The notes under the pieces were generated by a model. The model saw only the letters and a program-made list of their open reading frames with translations, made no database searches and was not told the origin of the DNA. A program made the translations under genes and the position numbers. DNA of 64,000 bases. Origin: an uncultured Christensenella sp. GTDB lineage: Bacteria > Bacillota > Clostridia > Christensenellales > Pumilibacteraceae. Where the stretch lies: positions 52,591 through 116,590 of the forward strand of contig CAJTPT010000007.1 of assembly GCA_910578545.1 (NCBI GenBank), in the 5' to 3' direction. How positions within the stretch are numbered: the stretch's first letter is position 1; the number at the start of each line of letters is the position of its first letter. Shown piece after piece: positions 54,027 through 61,283 of this stretch.

Positions 54027-54335
54027 ATGAGCGATGTTTCTTCAGAATTGTTTAAATATGAGTCATTATTGAAATTATATTATGATACGGAATCGCGTAA
54101 ATGGTTAGAGCCTCAAATTGTGAACGTCGTAGACAAGTTTATAGAGTTTTGTCAAACCAAAGATATAATGGACGAAACAAATACTGTCAAAGCAATGGAA
54201 ATTATTTATACGTCGGACGATAGATGCTCTTTGACAGAAATTGAGCAAGAACTTGCACTGAGTAAGCCTTCATTGTATAGGTATAGACAAAAACTCGTAA
54301 ACAGTTTGCGTAAATTCATAGAAAAGAACGCGTAA
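54027..54335 (+). CDS. small helix-turn-helix regulator
   Basis: 102 residues. The C-terminal half, DDRCSLTEIEQELALSKPSL followed by YRYRQKLVNSLRKFI, is a helix-turn-helix like those of ArpU/sigma-region-4-type phage regulators. The N-terminal half (ELFKYESLLKLYYDTESRKW) is helical. It closes the AT-rich block. Ribosome site GGGGTGGGG. Confidence 0.6.
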   Translation: MSDVSSELFKYESLLKLYYDTESRKWLEPQIVNVVDKFIEFCQTKDIMDETNTVKAMEIIYTSDDRCSLTEIEQELALSKPSLYRYRQKLVNSLRKFIEKNA

Positions 54336-54427
54336 TAACTTAAATTAGCAATTGCAAATATAGATATAAGCGCGGACAATCTTATAGAGCTGAATTTAAT
54401 GTGCAATAAATAATTTTAAATGTGTTG

Positions 54428-54501
54428 CCCGACTACAGTCGGGTTTTTTATTGCCAAAAAACGAATTGCGGTTTTTCCGACTGTAGAAAAACAGTCGGAG
54501 G
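54428..54501 (+). promoter_or_regulatory. terminator plus alternative hairpin masking a ribosome site
   Basis: Three pairings compete. CCCGAC with GTCGGG (54428-54443) plus six T residues is a terminator. CCGACTGT with ACAGTCGG (54477-54484 and 54491-54498) covers the first bases of the GGAGG at 54497-54501. CTACAGTCGG (54433-54442) is the exact complement of CCGACTGTAG (54477-54486), so reading through the terminator could open the ribosome site of gene 54510. Confidence 0.55.
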
Positions 54502-54509
54502 AAACACTG

Positions 54510-54914
54510 ATGAAATGGAACAACGGCAAGAAGCGTCGGGAGTTCGAAACACAACAGGCAAAGCTAAAAGAACAGTACATAACGGCGGGTATGACGGAAG
54601 AACAAATACGAGCCATATACGAATCGGATTTGGCGGAGTTCAACGGACAACGCAGGGAAGCAGAGCATACGTTTAAACTCGACGAAATCGACTTGGAAAA
54701 CGTAACGATCGAGCCGGATTGTAGTTCAATATCTCGGTATGCGTGGATTGACGAGATTAGCGACGAGAGAATTATTGCGGCATTGAAATCAATGCCGCAA
54801 GAGTACATAGAGATTTTAACCGAGTATGTAATCGACGGATTTACGCACGAAGAAATAGCGGCAAAGCGCGGAGCAACAAGAACGTCGATTAGGCGAAAGT
54901 GCGGTATTGATTAA
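54510..54914 (+). CDS. small sigma-region-4-like regulator
   Basis: 134 residues. The C-terminal third is a sigma region 4-type helix-turn-helix: ALKSMPQEYIEILTEYVIDG, then FTHEEIAAKRGATRTSIRRK. The N-terminal part is charged and helical. The ATG at 54510 has GGAGG at 54497-54501, partly inside a hairpin. Such short region-4 proteins are common first genes in small mobile elements. It is followed by an overlapping small gene and marks the left edge of the phage-like module. Confidence 0.7.
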   Translation: MKWNNGKKRREFETQQAKLKEQYITAGMTEEQIRAIYESDLAEFNGQRREAEHTFKLDEIDLENVTIEPDCSSISRYAWIDEISDERIIAALKSMPQEYIEILTEYVIDGFTHEEIAAKRGATRTSIRRKCGID

Positions 54915-55101
54915 GGTTAGGCAATATACCGAAGCAATAGTAAAAGCGCCCGCAATGTTGTACGGCATTTACGTTGCGCTATATGTTAACGGTATGACGC
55001 AATTCGATTATGCGACGGATTATAAACGATCTACCGATTACGTCGGCAAACTGCACGCACAGTTGTGTCAATATTTGTCCGAATATTTCGGCGGCGTTTA
55101 A
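54907..55101 (+). CDS. small protein overlapping the regulator gene
   Basis: 64 residues starting at a TTG inside the end of the previous gene (8-nt overlap). The sequence IKVRQYTEAIVKAPAMLYGI, then YVNGMTQFDYATDYKRSTDY, is protein-like and helical. I do not recognise it. A weak GAAAG lies upstream. Translational coupling to the upstream gene is likely if it is expressed. Confidence 0.45.
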   Translation: MIKVRQYTEAIVKAPAMLYGIYVALYVNGMTQFDYATDYKRSTDYVGKLHAQLCQYLSEYFGGV

Positions 55102-55245
55102 CGGAGCGAAGCGGATAGCGCAGCATAAGAGCGGACGGAACAGTATTCGGAATAAAGCAAAAGAATGCGTAAACAGCCGCAGTCGATTACAATAAGCGTG
55201 TAATCACTTGCAAGTGAAACAGAATCTAACGAGGAGGTAAGTCAA

Positions 55246-55488
55246 ATGAATCAACCGGACTTCATGGAAAACGCGGACAACGTGTACAGGACGCGCGACT
55301 ACATCGTGCGCCAAATAATCGGCGTGAACTTCGACGCGGAAATGGACAACAACATTTTCAGTCAAGACACGTTCTTTGCCCGAACGCCGACGCGAGATAA
55401 GCAGTACGAAGCAATCTTCGCCAAGCGTTTCAATATAGACGGTAGGCGTATGCGTAGCACAATGTCCTCGCGTAAGTACGTCGAATAG
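55246..55488 (+). CDS. small protein of unknown function in the phage-like module
   Basis: 80 residues: YRTRDYIVRQIIGVNFDAEM, then DTFFARTPTRDKQYEAIFAK. Strong ribosome site GAGGAGGTAA. A 12-bp perfect palindrome, CACTTGCAAGTG, lies at 55205-55216, about 30 nt upstream, and could be an operator. No family recognised. The C-terminus is basic (RRMRSTMSSRKYVE). Confidence 0.6.
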   Translation: MNQPDFMENADNVYRTRDYIVRQIIGVNFDAEMDNNIFSQDTFFARTPTRDKQYEAIFAKRFNIDGRRMRSTMSSRKYVE

Positions 55489-55718
55489 TACAACAACAAT
55501 TTACGGGCGGATGAAGGGAGGGAAAAACCGAGCGTAGGCTCACAAAAGCGACAGCAAGCAATAGACAATAAATGCGGCTTGGTAATCGGTTCGGGTATGA
55601 CGTCTGCCGTGAACGACAGCCGACGGGAACGCGGTGTTCCAATGTAGCTTAGCGTCGCAAACTTCACAATTAAATAGTCCGTTAAGGACGGACAAAATAA
55701 AAACTCAACGGAGGAGTT

Positions 55719-56033
55719 ATGGCAAAAGACAGCGAGAAAACGGCGGACGAGCCGAAAGCGGAAGCGCCGGCGGCAAACAAGTACGGCGGCGAACGTCGGT
55801 GGAGCGTCCCCAGCAAGCGCGCAAAAGGCTACGCGGAAGAGCGTAAGGCAAAGGTGCATAAGTGGGGGCAAAAGGAAGGCAAGCAGTTGACCGATTACGA
55901 GTCGGGTATCCGCTCCGGTTATCTGCAAGCACAGTCCGACCACGCCGGACTTTACAAGTACAAGAAAGCATTGGCGGAAGGCAAGAGCAAGTCGGAAGCG
56001 GCGGAGATTTCACGCCAGCGCGGTAAAGGTTAA
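55719..56033 (+). CDS. small basic protein in the phage-like module
   Basis: 104 residues, hydrophilic and Lys/Arg/Ala-rich throughout (ERRWSVPSKRAKGYAEERKA, SGIRSGYLQAQSDHAGLYKY), ending SRQRGKG. It could bind nucleic acid. The start has GGAGGAG directly upstream within a small AACTC/GAGTT hairpin. The 230 nt before it hold a GTCCGT/ACGGAC hairpin at 55677-55693 and only a 26-codon open frame. The family is not recognised. Position before the beta-rich 118-residue protein resembles the early genes of filamentous phages. Confidence 0.6.
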   Translation: MAKDSEKTADEPKAEAPAANKYGGERRWSVPSKRAKGYAEERKAKVHKWGQKEGKQLTDYESGIRSGYLQAQSDHAGLYKYKKALAEGKSKSEAAEISRQRGKG

Positions 56034-56078
56034 TAACCCAAACAACCACCGTTAAAGAACAAGGAGATAAAAAACTTA

Positions 56079-56435
56079 ATGGCAACCATAAACGACAAAA
56101 CAATATTCGTAGAACGCGAAACGTACACGAAAGACGACAAGGAATACTTTTCGTACTTTATAAAGGGCAACGTAAGAGGACGAGATATTCGCATCGGTAT
56201 AATTCCGCCCGACTTCGGCGGCTACGTCGTACTCGACATAGTGTTTGACGGCGCAATGAAAGCCGAACTGCAGCTCAAGCCTTACGAGATCCGCGACGAC
56301 AAGACGAAGAAAGTCACTAAGGGCAATTCGTTCGTCGTAGTGTCAAAGGACGAAGCGACGGGCAAGACATTCGAATGTCCGATCAAGCCTTCACGTAAGT
56401 CGGACAAAGCGCTGCTGGATATGCTTCTCGCATAA
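56079..56435 (+). CDS. small beta-rich protein, possible ssDNA-binding protein
   Basis: 118 residues with alternating strands: YFSYFIKGNVRGRDIRIGII, YVVLDIVFDGAMKAELQLKP, SFVVVSKDEATGKTFECPIK. Length and strand pattern suit an OB-like single-strand DNA-binding protein, which filamentous phages encode between replication and coat genes. That assignment is from context and shape, not from a motif. Ribosome site AAGGAGATAAA. It is followed 95 nt later by the first surface-protein gene. Confidence 0.5.
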   Translation: MATINDKTIFVERETYTKDDKEYFSYFIKGNVRGRDIRIGIIPPDFGGYVVLDIVFDGAMKAELQLKPYEIRDDKTKKVTKGNSFVVVSKDEATGKTFECPIKPSRKSDKALLDMLLA

Positions 56436-56529
56436 CGGCGACAAATAACAATCAATGGCTATACGGCTCATGGCAAAATTGCCGTGGGCCGTATTGAACT
56501 ATTAACAAAAAACAAGGAGAACAACGGAA

Positions 56530-57378
56530 TTGAGAAAAGTAATAACAATAATCGTATCTGCGTTCATCGGCTGCGGAGTGATCGGGCTGTGCGTGGGCTT
56601 GGCCGTGCATTTCGGAAATAAACTCGAACAGACGGCAACCGTCGGCAAGGACGACTTCTACCTGCTCGACGCAAAGCACGAGTGGCAGTGGTCGAATAAC
56701 AACAAGTTCGCGGAAGATAAAGCGAGCGACCTCGCGGAGAACGTCATAACGCAGTATGCGTATACGGCGTACTTGGAAAAGAACGAGGAAGTCAAGATAT
56801 GGAAAGGCTCGGACGATTGGTCGTATAACAATCCCGAACAGGCGTTCGACTTCATAGAACAGAGCGAGAACATCAAAATAACGAGAACGGGAACGTACAG
56901 GTTCTACCTGAAACTGTACACCGACGGCGGCAACTCATTGTATATAGAAAGCAAAGACGAACCCGACGCGAACAATCTGTATGTAGATTATCTTCGGTTT
57001 GATCCGTTGCGCCCGTACGACGAAACGAAAATGTCCGAGTACGACAGGTTCAGACTGTACATATACACTTCGCCCAACTACAACGGCGGCAGTTTCTATA
57101 CCCCGTTGTACATAGAAAACCCGTTAAAGACGGGCGAAACGGTAATACTGTCGGGCGAGATAGGCTACAAGAAAGAGTATAACGGCGAAACTCAAATGCT
57201 GCCGTATACAATAACAGTCAAGGCGAACGCAAAGCACGACGGTATAGAGATAACGCTCAACGGCTCCGAGCTAATACATATAGAACAAAACAGTTACGGC
57301 TATAAAACGCCGGACAGACAATGCCCGAGCGCATGGTGTTTGTGCGAACATCGGCGGCGAACAGTGCCGCGTCGGTAA
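56530..57378 (+). CDS. one-pass surface protein, N-terminal part of a frame-broken gene
   Basis: 282 residues as read. An N-terminal membrane helix (ITIIVSAFIGCGVIGLCVGL) is followed by a large outside domain rich in Asn, Tyr and acidic residues. The last 26 residues, from about TPDRQCPSAWCLCE, look out of frame: they are Cys/Arg-rich and end abruptly. The sister frame carries a good continuation. One missing base near AAAACGCCGG (57304-57313) would join NSYGYKT to AGQTMPERMVFVRTS. The start is TTG with AAGGAG 11 nt upstream. Probably a virion or host-attachment protein, by position. Confidence 0.6.
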   Translation: MRKVITIIVSAFIGCGVIGLCVGLAVHFGNKLEQTATVGKDDFYLLDAKHEWQWSNNNKFAEDKASDLAENVITQYAYTAYLEKNEEVKIWKGSDDWSYNNPEQAFDFIEQSENIKITRTGTYRFYLKLYTDGGNSLYIESKDEPDANNLYVDYLRFDPLRPYDETKMSEYDRFRLYIYTSPNYNGGSFYTPLYIENPLKTGETVILSGEIGYKKEYNGETQMLPYTITVKANAKHDGIEITLNGSELIHIEQNSYGYKTPDRQCPSAWCLCEHRRRTVPRR

Positions 57379-58136
57379 GCATTACCGCAAGCATAACGCC
57401 GAGCGACGCTATGTATACAGATCCGACGTGGACGGTCGCGTGGAAAGACAATACAGTTACAAAGAAAGTAAGCGAGTACGTTACCGTAACGCCGAAAGAC
57501 CTGACCGCGACGGTTACTTGCAATAAAGTCTTTACAGACAAAATAGAACTCAAATTCACCGTCAAGGACTATTACGACCATGAACATACAAAGACGTGCG
57601 AGCTCGACTACTTGGACAGAGTAATAGGCATAGAATCGTTCACGGCAAGATACCTGCCCGGCGCGGAGTACATAACACAGCGCTCGCCGTTGCCGTACAA
57701 CACATACCTTAATACCGACCCGTGCGAGCTCGACGCGTTCTATTACGGCACGACATGTTCGGTCAAGTACGAGTTCGGGCAGATTAACCTCAAACGCTCG
57801 GGCGGAACTGTACGCGAAGAAGAACAGGCAGTGTCGATGCGCGCGTTGAGCATACAGTATTCGGTCAGCTATAACGGCGGCTGGGTGAGCAAGGTCAAGG
57901 AGTTCAATAACGCGGACATCACGCCGTATATAAACTTCTGCGAGATAATAGAGAGCTTGGACAACAAGACGGCAATATTAGGCGCGTGTAACAACCGACC
58001 GCTCGTAAGACTAAGATTCACGTTCACGGATTGGACAACAGCGAACAACAGTTTCTATATGAACTGTAAGCTCGACTACAACATCGCCATAAACAGCGTA
58101 ACGCTCACGAACACAAACCATACGTTCGGGATGTGA
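57306..58136 (+). CDS. C-terminal part of the frame-broken surface protein (Ig-like)
   Basis: About 271 residues from the ATG at 57321, but the open frame begins right after a TAA at 57303 and the first natural residues are AGQTMPERMVFVRT. The segment AASVSITASITPSDAMYTDP, then TWTVAWKDNTVTKKVSEYVT and LTATVTCNKVF, is a bacterial Ig-like (BIG2-type) module. No ribosome site or signal peptide is present at the ATG, so this is most likely the continuation of the gene at 56530. It overlaps the next gene by 4 nt. Confidence 0.6.
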   Translation, partial: NAGQTMPERMVFVRTSAANSAASVSITASITPSDAMYTDPTWTVAWKDNTVTKKVSEYVTVTPKDLTATVTCNKVFTDKIELKFTVKDYYDHEHTKTCELDYLDRVIGIESFTARYLPGAEYITQRSPLPYNTYLNTDPCELDAFYYGTTCSVKYEFGQINLKRSGGTVREEEQAVSMRALSIQYSVSYNGGWVSKVKEFNNADITPYINFCEIIESLDNKTAILGACNNRPLVRLRFTFTDWTTANNSFYMNCKLDYNIAINSVTLTNTNHTFGM

Positions 58137-58138
58137 AG

Positions 58139-58774
58139 ATGAGAACGCTCGCAAAAGCCATAACAGCCGTAGCGGTATTGACATTGGTCGTCGGAGCAAT
58201 AGCTGTCATATACAAATACACCAACGGGTTCAACGAGGAGTTCAAAACGTTCTACGTCGAATACAACGGCGAAAAGAAATTGACAAACGACGTAAAGTAC
58301 GAGTTCGAGCCGAACAAAGAATACAGGCTCGACGTCAAGTACACGTTCGAGAAAAGCGACGCAAAGCCTTTGGACTATAACGTAAAGATACTGCCTAATG
58401 CCGCATACGACTTCGACTTTACCGCCGACGACAAAACGTACAGATACTCCAAAGCGAAAGAACTGACGCAAGCGTTCGACATAGCCAAACACGAAACGTA
58501 TTTTACGATGTCGTTCGCCGAAGAACAAACGCTTACGAAGATACTCGGTAGTGTGTACGGCACGGACAGAATAATATTGCCGAGCGACCTCGACGATGAA
58601 CTGCCCATGCCGTACATACTCGTCGTTTCGTCGTACAACGACAGCGTCAAGTACAATATACGGTTCTGTATAAACGGCGTGAGCAACAACGGCAAGGACG
58701 TGACCGGCGAGTTCGACATAGGCGGCATCACGCTCGACCCCGACGGGATAGTGTTTACGGGGGAAAACCAATGA
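58139..58774 (+). CDS. one-pass surface protein of the phage-like module
   Basis: 211 residues. One N-terminal membrane helix (AITAVAVLTLVVGAIAVIYK) is followed by an outside beta-rich domain (NEEFKTFYVEYNGEKKLTND, EYRLDVKYTFEKSDAKPLDY). Start at ATG 58139; a GTG at 58133 overlaps the preceding stop. It ends 4 nt inside the next gene (ATGA), so the surface genes form one operon. A minor coat role is plausible by position only. Confidence 0.65.
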   Translation: MRTLAKAITAVAVLTLVVGAIAVIYKYTNGFNEEFKTFYVEYNGEKKLTNDVKYEFEPNKEYRLDVKYTFEKSDAKPLDYNVKILPNAAYDFDFTADDKTYRYSKAKELTQAFDIAKHETYFTMSFAEEQTLTKILGSVYGTDRIILPSDLDDELPMPYILVVSSYNDSVKYNIRFCINGVSNNGKDVTGEFDIGGITLDPDGIVFTGENQ

Positions 58775-61170
58775 CGAAAAGCAAGTTACACGAATACCTA
58801 ATGACGCTGCTCATAGTCGTTTGTATTGTTGTGGCAACGGTAGTATGCGGTCTGAACATAATAGTTCCGACCGCATACGCCGAAAGCGACGACATTGTAA
58901 CGCGCTACGAACAAACGAACGTTATGAGCAATCTCAAAGGCAGTACCGTAGGCGGTAAAGCGTTCGACGTAAAGGACTATCCGCACAACGAGAACGGCAA
59001 GCCACAGATAATATCTTTCGTCGAGTTCTGTTATTCGTACTATGCGGACAAGCAGTCGGACTACGGGCTATATATCTACGTCTACAATCCCCAAGACAAA
59101 GCAATAGATACAAACACACTGCGCAATAAGATACAGCTTACATACGGAGACAAACCGAGCTACGACAAGTACACATTGAAATTCTTAAACTATTCGAAGG
59201 ACGTCGGCATAGAAGGACGGTTCTATAAATTCAAGATAGAGCTTACCGTAGCCGAGCGCAACGACATACTCAAAACGTTAAACCCCGACGAGCGTGTGTA
59301 CAAAGTAAGCGGTGTAGAGCTGTCGGTCAAGAACAAAGTCACGGAATATATAACGGCGCAAGTCCATACCTACAAAGGCTTTGCTATTGGGTATGGCAGC
59401 GAACTCGCCGAAACGGACACACTGTCTTGCAAGGTAGACGGTTTCGACAAATACCTAACGCTCGACGTAAGGTGTACATATTGGCGCCCCGACGGAACGC
59501 ACGAGGACTTGCACAGTAGAGATACATTACATAGTGTGTATTTCGCCGTACCCAACGGTATAGTCGACGAGTACGGCGAAATGACGGGAGTACACGCGAC
59601 GTGGCTCAACGCTCAGACCGCGCCCATAATCGTTACGGGCAATAAGACAATATATAACGCATTAGAGCCGTACATAGCCAAGCATCAGGACGCAGGCAGT
59701 TCGGAAAGCTATCCCGAAAACAAAACGCTCAATTACGCAATAGTCACCGATTCGGACATGACGCACTACGGGCATGGACATTACGGGACATTGGCGTATA
59801 ACGTGTGGACGAGTAACGACAGCGGCTCTACGAAGAACTGTTACGAGCGGATAATCTTCGATTTACGTTACCTGTTCTATGCGGACAACGGCAATGCGGA
59901 TGCTTACGTCTTGCCTGCGGAAAAGATAGTCGGCGACGAAAAGAAAAGCGTTAAAGGCTGGCTTGAAACGTACACGCAAAAGTACGGCGGCACGCTTGTA
60001 AACGACCGTTACAGTAAGGATCTGTTCGATCACGTTGACGACGAGTTCATCGAAGTGAACATCACGGCTAACGACGAGTTCAAGCTCACGGACGTAACGA
60101 CGTCAAAGAATTATTGGGGCTGGCTGTTCGGTCCGGGCAGCGATCTGACCGTAACGGGGAGCAATACATACAATATTTCGGCTATACAGAAGATAACGCC
60201 AAAATACTTTGACGAGTTCGGTAAAGACGTGTTCGAGGACAAGTTCTATGTGGACGCAAGCGACTACGACGAATTAAGACAGTACGTCACAGAGAGCAAC
60301 GCCAAGAACGAAACGGTGTATTTGTTCAGGTATTACCAAAGTATTTACGACAGTCAAGAAGCGCGCGAGTTCAGATTCATTGAAGATTGGGCTATATCTC
60401 GCGGAAAGTTCGGGAACTACGAAGAAATAGACACCAACGCGTACATAGCGCAGATGTGGATACAGCTCGATTTCGACATTATAGACCTGACGTTTACAAA
60501 GGACAATGTGTCGACTATAATCCCCGTCGTGATGAATCCCATAGATATAGCCGCCGACGCGGACAATCCGGTGTACACGACTACCGACCGTAAGGGACTA
60601 TCGTGGTGGCAAATACTTCTTGCAATACTACTCGGCATACTTGTTATTATTCTGCTTATAAAGTTTGCGCCGTGGATACTGACGTTCTTAATAAAGGCAC
60701 TGTTATTCCCATTTAAGATTATTGGTTTGATGTTTAGGAGTTTGGGTAAAGCCGTTAAGCCAATACACGACAAGAACAAACAGCGGCGTGACGAAAGAAA
60801 AGAACAGCGCCGAATAGAACGCGAGCAAAAGAAAGAGCAAGAACGTAAGCAAAAAGCCGATGAAAAACAACGAAAGCGTAAGATCAAAGATCATGATCGC
60901 AAAAACAAGCGTTTTTGGAAATGGCGCGCACAAGAGAGTAGGCGCGCAAAGAAACAACAAAAGAAAGCGGATAAATTTTACGAAAAGGATCTTAAGAAAA
61001 CACAGCGAAGGCGACGCAAACAGTTGAAGAACAAAGACCCGAAAAAGCTCACGCTTGCCGACTTGGATGGGTTGTCCGACGACGTGCTTGCCGAATTATA
61101 CTTTGAAGAATACGGCGACGAGGAGTTTGACGAGCCGTATGATTTTAGTGACGAACTACCGTTTAAATAG
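58771..61170 (+). CDS. large surface protein with C-terminal helix and basic tail
   Basis: 799 residues. A signal peptide (about 1-38, ending PTAYAE) is followed by an outside domain of about 570 residues with many Tyr/Asp/Asn-rich strands. Then come one or two membrane helices near 612-655 (WWQILLAILLGILVIILLIK) and a cytoplasmic tail of about 140 residues that is extremely Lys/Arg-rich (KEQRRIEREQKKEQERKQKA), ending acidic (DELPFK). The topology resembles an attachment/tip protein anchored by its C-terminus, like pIII of filamentous phages but far larger. The basic tail might contact DNA or the assembly ATPase. Both roles are inference. Confidence 0.65.
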   Translation: MTKSKLHEYLMTLLIVVCIVVATVVCGLNIIVPTAYAESDDIVTRYEQTNVMSNLKGSTVGGKAFDVKDYPHNENGKPQIISFVEFCYSYYADKQSDYGLYIYVYNPQDKAIDTNTLRNKIQLTYGDKPSYDKYTLKFLNYSKDVGIEGRFYKFKIELTVAERNDILKTLNPDERVYKVSGVELSVKNKVTEYITAQVHTYKGFAIGYGSELAETDTLSCKVDGFDKYLTLDVRCTYWRPDGTHEDLHSRDTLHSVYFAVPNGIVDEYGEMTGVHATWLNAQTAPIIVTGNKTIYNALEPYIAKHQDAGSSESYPENKTLNYAIVTDSDMTHYGHGHYGTLAYNVWTSNDSGSTKNCYERIIFDLRYLFYADNGNADAYVLPAEKIVGDEKKSVKGWLETYTQKYGGTLVNDRYSKDLFDHVDDEFIEVNITANDEFKLTDVTTSKNYWGWLFGPGSDLTVTGSNTYNISAIQKITPKYFDEFGKDVFEDKFYVDASDYDELRQYVTESNAKNETVYLFRYYQSIYDSQEAREFRFIEDWAISRGKFGNYEEIDTNAYIAQMWIQLDFDIIDLTFTKDNVSTIIPVVMNPIDIAADADNPVYTTTDRKGLSWWQILLAILLGILVIILLIKFAPWILTFLIKALLFPFKIIGLMFRSLGKAVKPIHDKNKQRRDERKEQRRIEREQKKEQERKQKADEKQRKRKIKDHDRKNKRFWKWRAQESRRAKKQQKKADKFYEKDLKKTQRRRRKQLKNKDPKKLTLADLDGLSDDVLAELYFEEYGDEEFDEPYDFSDELPFK

Positions 61171-61184
61171 GAGGGCGGTAAGAT

Positions 61185-61283
61185 ATGAAACTACTAAAAC
61201 GAATAATAGCGGTGACGGTGATAATAACCGTAGCACTGCTTATCTCATACTGTATTTACACGGGAGGGCGTGTCAATGCGTAG
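61185..61283 (+). CDS. 32-residue membrane peptide
   Basis: MKLLKRIIAVTVIITVALLI then SYCIYTGGRVNA: two Lys and an Arg, then one membrane helix and a short polar end. The ATG has GGAGGGCGG upstream. It lies between the large surface protein and the Zot-like gene and overlaps the latter by 8 nt. M13 minor coat proteins pVII and pIX are 33 and 32 residues of this kind, so a minor or major coat role is attractive. It could also be a small accessory of the assembly ATPase. Confidence 0.55.
   Translation: MKLLKRIIAVTVIITVALLISYCIYTGGRVNA

Noticed and set aside
55592..55672. 26-codon open frame between the small phage-like genes
   Set aside because: It has no ribosome site or recognisable features, and is bounded by stops in a short interval, so it is probably chance.
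57300..57325. Programmed -1 frameshift in the surface-protein gene
   Set aside because: No X XXY YYZ slippery heptamer lies in the right phase and no strong downstream structure was seen.
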